From assembly GCF_014200495.1 (NCBI RefSeq), contig NZ_JACHBY010000006.1, positions 310,001-374,000 of the forward strand: a stretch of DNA of 64,000 bases, given 5' to 3'. The notes below the pieces were generated by a model that saw nothing but the letters and a program-made list of their open reading frames with translations, was not told the origin of the DNA and did not search any database. Numbering within the stretch: position 1 is the first letter of the stretch; the number at the start of each line of letters is the position of its first letter. This document shows positions 61,193 to 64,000 of the stretch, piece after piece. The DNA is from Mucilaginibacter geliditolerans. Its GTDB lineage: Bacteria > Bacteroidota > Bacteroidia > Sphingobacteriales > Sphingobacteriaceae. A program made the position numbers and the translations under genes.

Positions 61193-61591
61193 CTACTTAG
61201 GTTCCGTTGCCAGAACCAGTTTCATATTTAGTTTTTGGGCCACGTCCATTACTACTACTGCATCCTGTATGGCTACGGTTTTATCAACGTATAAAACTAT
61301 AGTAACCTCGGAAGCCAGGTTTTTATAAGCGGCTATGGCCGTTTGCAGCTGATCTGTTTTTGTTTCTTTCTTATCCACAAAATACCGCAGATCCTTGGTT
61401 ATAGATACGTTCACCGTTTTTTTAGTTACCGATTGACTGGTAGACGACTTAGGCAACAGTAACTTAATAACGTTAGGATTTGTTATGGTTGAAGCGATAA
61501 GAAAAAACAAAAGCAGGAAGAACATAATATCGTTCATCGCGGATGTCTGCACTTCGGCAGCTATCCTATTTTTCCTGTTCCTTAAATTCAT
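61193..61591 (-). CDS. ExbD/TolR-family protein
   Basis: A 132-residue protein with one N-terminal helix (DIMFFLLLFFLIASTITNP) carrying the conserved aspartate of the proton channel (residue about 20, MNDIMFF), and a small periplasmic domain. Its start overlaps the ExbB-type stop by four bases. Part of the same cluster. Confidence 0.88.
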   Translation of the reverse strand: MNLRNRKNRIAAEVQTSAMNDIMFFLLLFFLIASTITNPNVIKLLLPKSSTSQSVTKKTVNVSITKDLRYFVDKKETKTDQLQTAIAAYKNLASEVTIVLYVDKTVAIQDAVVVMDVAQKLNMKLVLATEPK

Positions 61592-62292
61592 TTGCTCGGC
61601 TCCTCTAACAGGTCAATAAACTCAATAGCATCAGTTTCCAAACTCAGGATTACCTTATCAACCATCATATTTAAAACGTGGTAGCATATATAGGCAACCA
61701 TACCTACAAATAAACCGGCTGCTGCTGTAACCATTTTAACATATAAACCACCTGATATAACACCTATACTTAGGTTACCCGATTGGGCGATGTCATAAAA
61801 TATTTTGATTACGCCATAAATAGTACCCAGGAAACCAAACATTGGCGCAATACCGGCAATAATACCTAAAATGCCTATGTTCTTTTCCAATTTAGCTACT
61901 TCCAGTTTACCTATGTTTTCAATAGCACCTTCAATATCCTTTATGGGCCTGCCTATCCTTAGCAAACCTTTTTGCAGCATACGGCCCAGTGGGGTGTTGC
62001 TGTTTTTACAAATGGCTATGGCCGACTGCAAATTGCCCGACATTACGCTTGAACGCACCTGCATCATTAAATTGTTTTCATTTTTTGATGCCTTGCGGAT
62101 AGTGAAATAACGTTCAAAAAATATCACCAGTCCTAATACCGCCAGTAAACCAATAGGTATCATTATCACACCACCCTTTATCAGCAAATCGCCAAAATGC
62201 AATTCATCGCCGGCTGTGCCGGTTTTGGAGAGATTGGTCACCGTGTCTGCTAATTTTTTCGCTGTATCTGTTATCTGCAATAATAAACTCAT
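61588..62292 (-). CDS. ExbB/TolQ/MotA-family proton channel
   Basis: A 234-residue membrane protein with three helices: IPIGLLAVLGLVIFFERYF, IAPMFGFLGTIYGVIKIFY and KMVTAAAGLFVGMVAYICY. The N-terminal cytoplasmic part and RRASKNENN-like linker precede helix 1. Forms the motor with the ExbD/TolR protein. Stop and start codons with the HU/SPOR gene are nearly adjacent (62292/62295). Confidence 0.88.
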   Translation of the reverse strand: MSLLLQITDTAKKLADTVTNLSKTGTAGDELHFGDLLIKGGVIMIPIGLLAVLGLVIFFERYFTIRKASKNENNLMMQVRSSVMSGNLQSAIAICKNSNTPLGRMLQKGLLRIGRPIKDIEGAIENIGKLEVAKLEKNIGILGIIAGIAPMFGFLGTIYGVIKIFYDIAQSGNLSIGVISGGLYVKMVTAAAGLFVGMVAYICYHVLNMMVDKVILSLETDAIEFIDLLEEPSK

Positions 62293-62294
62293 TG

Positions 62295-63488
62295 TTATGG
62301 ATTAGTTTTTTTGGGATGATATGGTTGTAAACTTATACTGTTTTTACTTATTTTTTTTGTTTTTAGTAATGTATCCTCAGCATTAACTGCTTGCTGGTAA
62401 TCAAAATAGGTACCTAACGTTACCTTATATAACTTGCCGGGTACATTGTTTAGTATCCGCGCATTAATTTGCAAATGTTTATAGTTACCGATAGCAATGT
62501 TAGCCTCGTCAAGAGTTTGGAATGCGCCACCCAAAATTTCGTAATGTATTTTGGTAAGCGTATCATTAACAGCGGCAGGGGTAACAGTAGCAGCGACAGG
62601 AGTCGGGATTTTTGCCGTTGTATCAGTTTTAACCGTTGTATTTGTTTTGCCGGTATCTGTTTTTTGGGCAGCTGTATCTGTTTTAACGCTATCGTGTTTT
62701 ACAGCAACAGGCGTATTTTTTACTGTAGTAATGCCATTAAATAAAACAGGATCGTACCTGTATAAGCCAAACACCACCAATGCTGTTAATGCTGCAACTA
62801 TAGCCAACGCAGTAAGCACACGTAGATAGGTTAATTTTTTTGGTTTGGTGTCATCAAGATGCGGAACATCTACATCAATTAATTCGTCATGCTCATCTGC
62901 TGCCGGTTCATAAGTATCAGGGTCCAGCGAATATATGGTTGGCTGCGGCTTATATTCTTCGGATACGGGTGTAGCGGATTCCTGTTTTTGAACGGATTCA
63001 ACCGGTAATTCCGGCTCGAGTTTGGGTATGTATACAGGTTCGGGGCTTTTTGGCGCCGTTGGTTCTGCAATAGGGGTATCACCCAGTTTATTCAATTTTA
63101 TCTGTGGATAGCCAAAAAAAGAGGGATCACCGGCTGATGTTGGCGATGCTTTAAAAGTAATATTGCCATTAGTAATATATATAACTCCCAGTTCGGCAAA
63201 GGCAACTTCGCTTTTTGCAGCCTGTTCTTTTAGGGTAGTAATATATTTTTCAGTAAAGTATTTGGATGATGCCAGCGAGATATTCTTTTTTTCGGCGATG
63301 TACTGGTAAAGCGCATCATCATCTATGGATTGCCTGTCGAACGCTACTTTATACTGTGGGGGGTAAAGAGTAGCCTCACGCTCGTCATAATAACCATCAA
63401 TACGCAAGCGCGCAAAATAGCCCAGGCCGGGCACATTTACCTCGCCAAGTTGCCCTAATAGTTCACTTATATAATAGGCTACATCCAT
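62295..63488 (-). CDS. HU-like N-terminal / SPOR C-terminal membrane protein
   Basis: A 397-residue protein. Residues 1-145 carry two HU/CCDC81-like segments (VAYYISELLGQLGEVNVPG, AELGVIYITNGNITFK); a Pro/Glu-rich linker follows; one helix near 230-250 (VLTALAIVAALTALVVFGLY); a Thr/Lys-rich periplasmic linker; and a SPOR domain at 317-397 (EILGGAFQTLDEANIAIGNY, YKVTLGTYFDYQQAVNAEDT) that binds denuded peptidoglycan. It heads the cluster with the motor and TonB-like genes, so it may anchor it to division sites. Confidence 0.82.
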   Translation of the reverse strand: MDVAYYISELLGQLGEVNVPGLGYFARLRIDGYYDEREATLYPPQYKVAFDRQSIDDDALYQYIAEKKNISLASSKYFTEKYITTLKEQAAKSEVAFAELGVIYITNGNITFKASPTSAGDPSFFGYPQIKLNKLGDTPIAEPTAPKSPEPVYIPKLEPELPVESVQKQESATPVSEEYKPQPTIYSLDPDTYEPAADEHDELIDVDVPHLDDTKPKKLTYLRVLTALAIVAALTALVVFGLYRYDPVLFNGITTVKNTPVAVKHDSVKTDTAAQKTDTGKTNTTVKTDTTAKIPTPVAATVTPAAVNDTLTKIHYEILGGAFQTLDEANIAIGNYKHLQINARILNNVPGKLYKVTLGTYFDYQQAVNAEDTLLKTKKISKNSISLQPYHPKKTNP

Positions 63489-63528
63489 TGCGCTAAAAGT
63501 ACGGTTAATTATAAAATATCAAAAAAGC

Positions 63529-64000
63529 TTAAAAAGAATAGCCAATACCGCCAAATATATTAAATCCGTAGTCAGGATAATACAGGTAGCTTTGATTTGT
63601 TGTGTCTAAAATGTTATTAACCTTTACAAACACCGATATTTTACTGGTAGCCTTATAATCAACACCGCCGCTCAGATCGGCAAATGAGCTGATAGTGGTT
63701 GGAGTAACTTTGATTAAATTAACAGCATCGGCATATGGCGCGTCCTGTGTACTGCCACGGAATAGCAATGATCCGGTAATAGATACCTGGTTATTTACAC
63801 GTATTGTAGTACCGGCTGTAAGTTTAAACTTAGGCAGGTTCCATGCTTCCTGTTGTTGCGATAAATTATAGCTCCTGATATCAACCTGGCCAAATATATT
63901 TACATCCTCTGACGCCTTGTAATCCAGTTCGCCGTTAAAGCCGTTTACACGTGTTTTACCATTATCATATACCACTGCATATTTATTTCCTGCCGGACCG
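63529..64000 (-). CDS. TonB-dependent receptor, C-terminal part (window edge)
   Basis: The frame is open to the end of the window and encodes about 157 residues of an outer-membrane barrel: VNGFNGELDYKASEDVNIFG, TAGTTIRVNNQVSITGSLLF, ISSFADLSGGVDYKATSKIS and the terminal NIFGGIGYSF. These are the last strands of a TonB-dependent receptor; the plug and most of the barrel lie upstream, outside the window. Confidence 0.85.
   Translation of the reverse strand, partial: GPAGNKYAVVYDNGKTRVNGFNGELDYKASEDVNIFGQVDIRSYNLSQQQEAWNLPKFKLTAGTTIRVNNQVSITGSLLFRGSTQDAPYADAVNLIKVTPTTISSFADLSGGVDYKATSKISVFVKVNNILDTTNQSYLYYPDYGFNIFGGIGYSF

Overview
The window comes from a Bacteroidota chromosome, most likely a Sphingobacteriaceae member close to Mucilaginibacter or Pedobacter. 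The signs are a gldK-gldL-gldM-gldN type IX secretion/gliding cluster downstream of DUF4271 and hemD genes, many LytTR regulators, SusC/TonB-type envelope genes, promoters with the Bacteroidota -7 element TAnnTTTG, and moderate GC. The genus is inferred from gene content. No rRNA, tRNA or CRISPR array was seen.

Layout. 0-4.4 kb: two JmjC/cupin-like paralogues separated by a gene-free fold-back (MITE-like) element, then a fasciclin protein and hemW. 4.4-22.5 kb: an accessory island between two direct copies of a ~120-bp sequence (4440-4559 and 22345-22465; the first covers the hemW start and leader). It opens with a 5'-truncated tyrosine recombinase and ends with a truncated AlbA_2/Schlafen-like gene. 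Between them lie a TPR-containing histidine kinase, a REC-LytTR response regulator, at least six lipoproteins, a beta-barrel, an SPFH/SHOCT protein, a zinc-ribbon membrane protein, a HELGH metallopeptidase-like protein, an amidohydrolase and gene remnants. 22.5-32 kb: a membrane-bound LytTR regulator, a GT39-like transferase, DUF2264 and GH29 fucosidase genes, a divergent HxlR/PhzF pair, DUF4271 and hemD. 33.2-38 kb: gldKLMN. 38-52 kb: housekeeping and small envelope genes (DUF72, DUF1345, ywbE, PfkB kinase, VWA plus MoxR-type AAA pair, UbiA-like protein, methyltransferase, manA, HepT/MntA pair, icd). 52-64 kb: dnaX, an AI-2E family permease, rpsF-rpsR-rplI, mtgA, truncated haemoglobin, a TolQ/TolR/TonB-like cluster with an HU/SPOR protein, and the 3' part of a TonB-dependent receptor.

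The most interesting signal is a regulatory array confined to the island. Seven sites (5812, 10538, 10588, 15721, 16612, 17752, 21833) each hold two 13-bp direct half-sites (consensus TGTYGYTKGTCKA) starting exactly 20 bp apart around an A/T linker. In every case the second half-site lies 29-30 bp upstream of a TAnnTTTG-type -7 box (one box has one mismatch) on the strand of the gene it precedes. This is the geometry expected of a LytTR-type activator bound next to RNA polymerase. The island encodes exactly one soluble REC-LytTR regulator, so a self-contained two-component regulon of envelope lipoproteins is proposed. That assignment is inference; the motif array is read directly from the sequence.

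Other points of note: a run of ten A in dnaX whose -1 frame stops at once (a likely gamma/tau slippage site), a family of long hairpin repeats concentrated in the last 20 kb, a (Gly-Thr)n lipoprotein built on a 6-bp repeat, and a likely HxlR operator.
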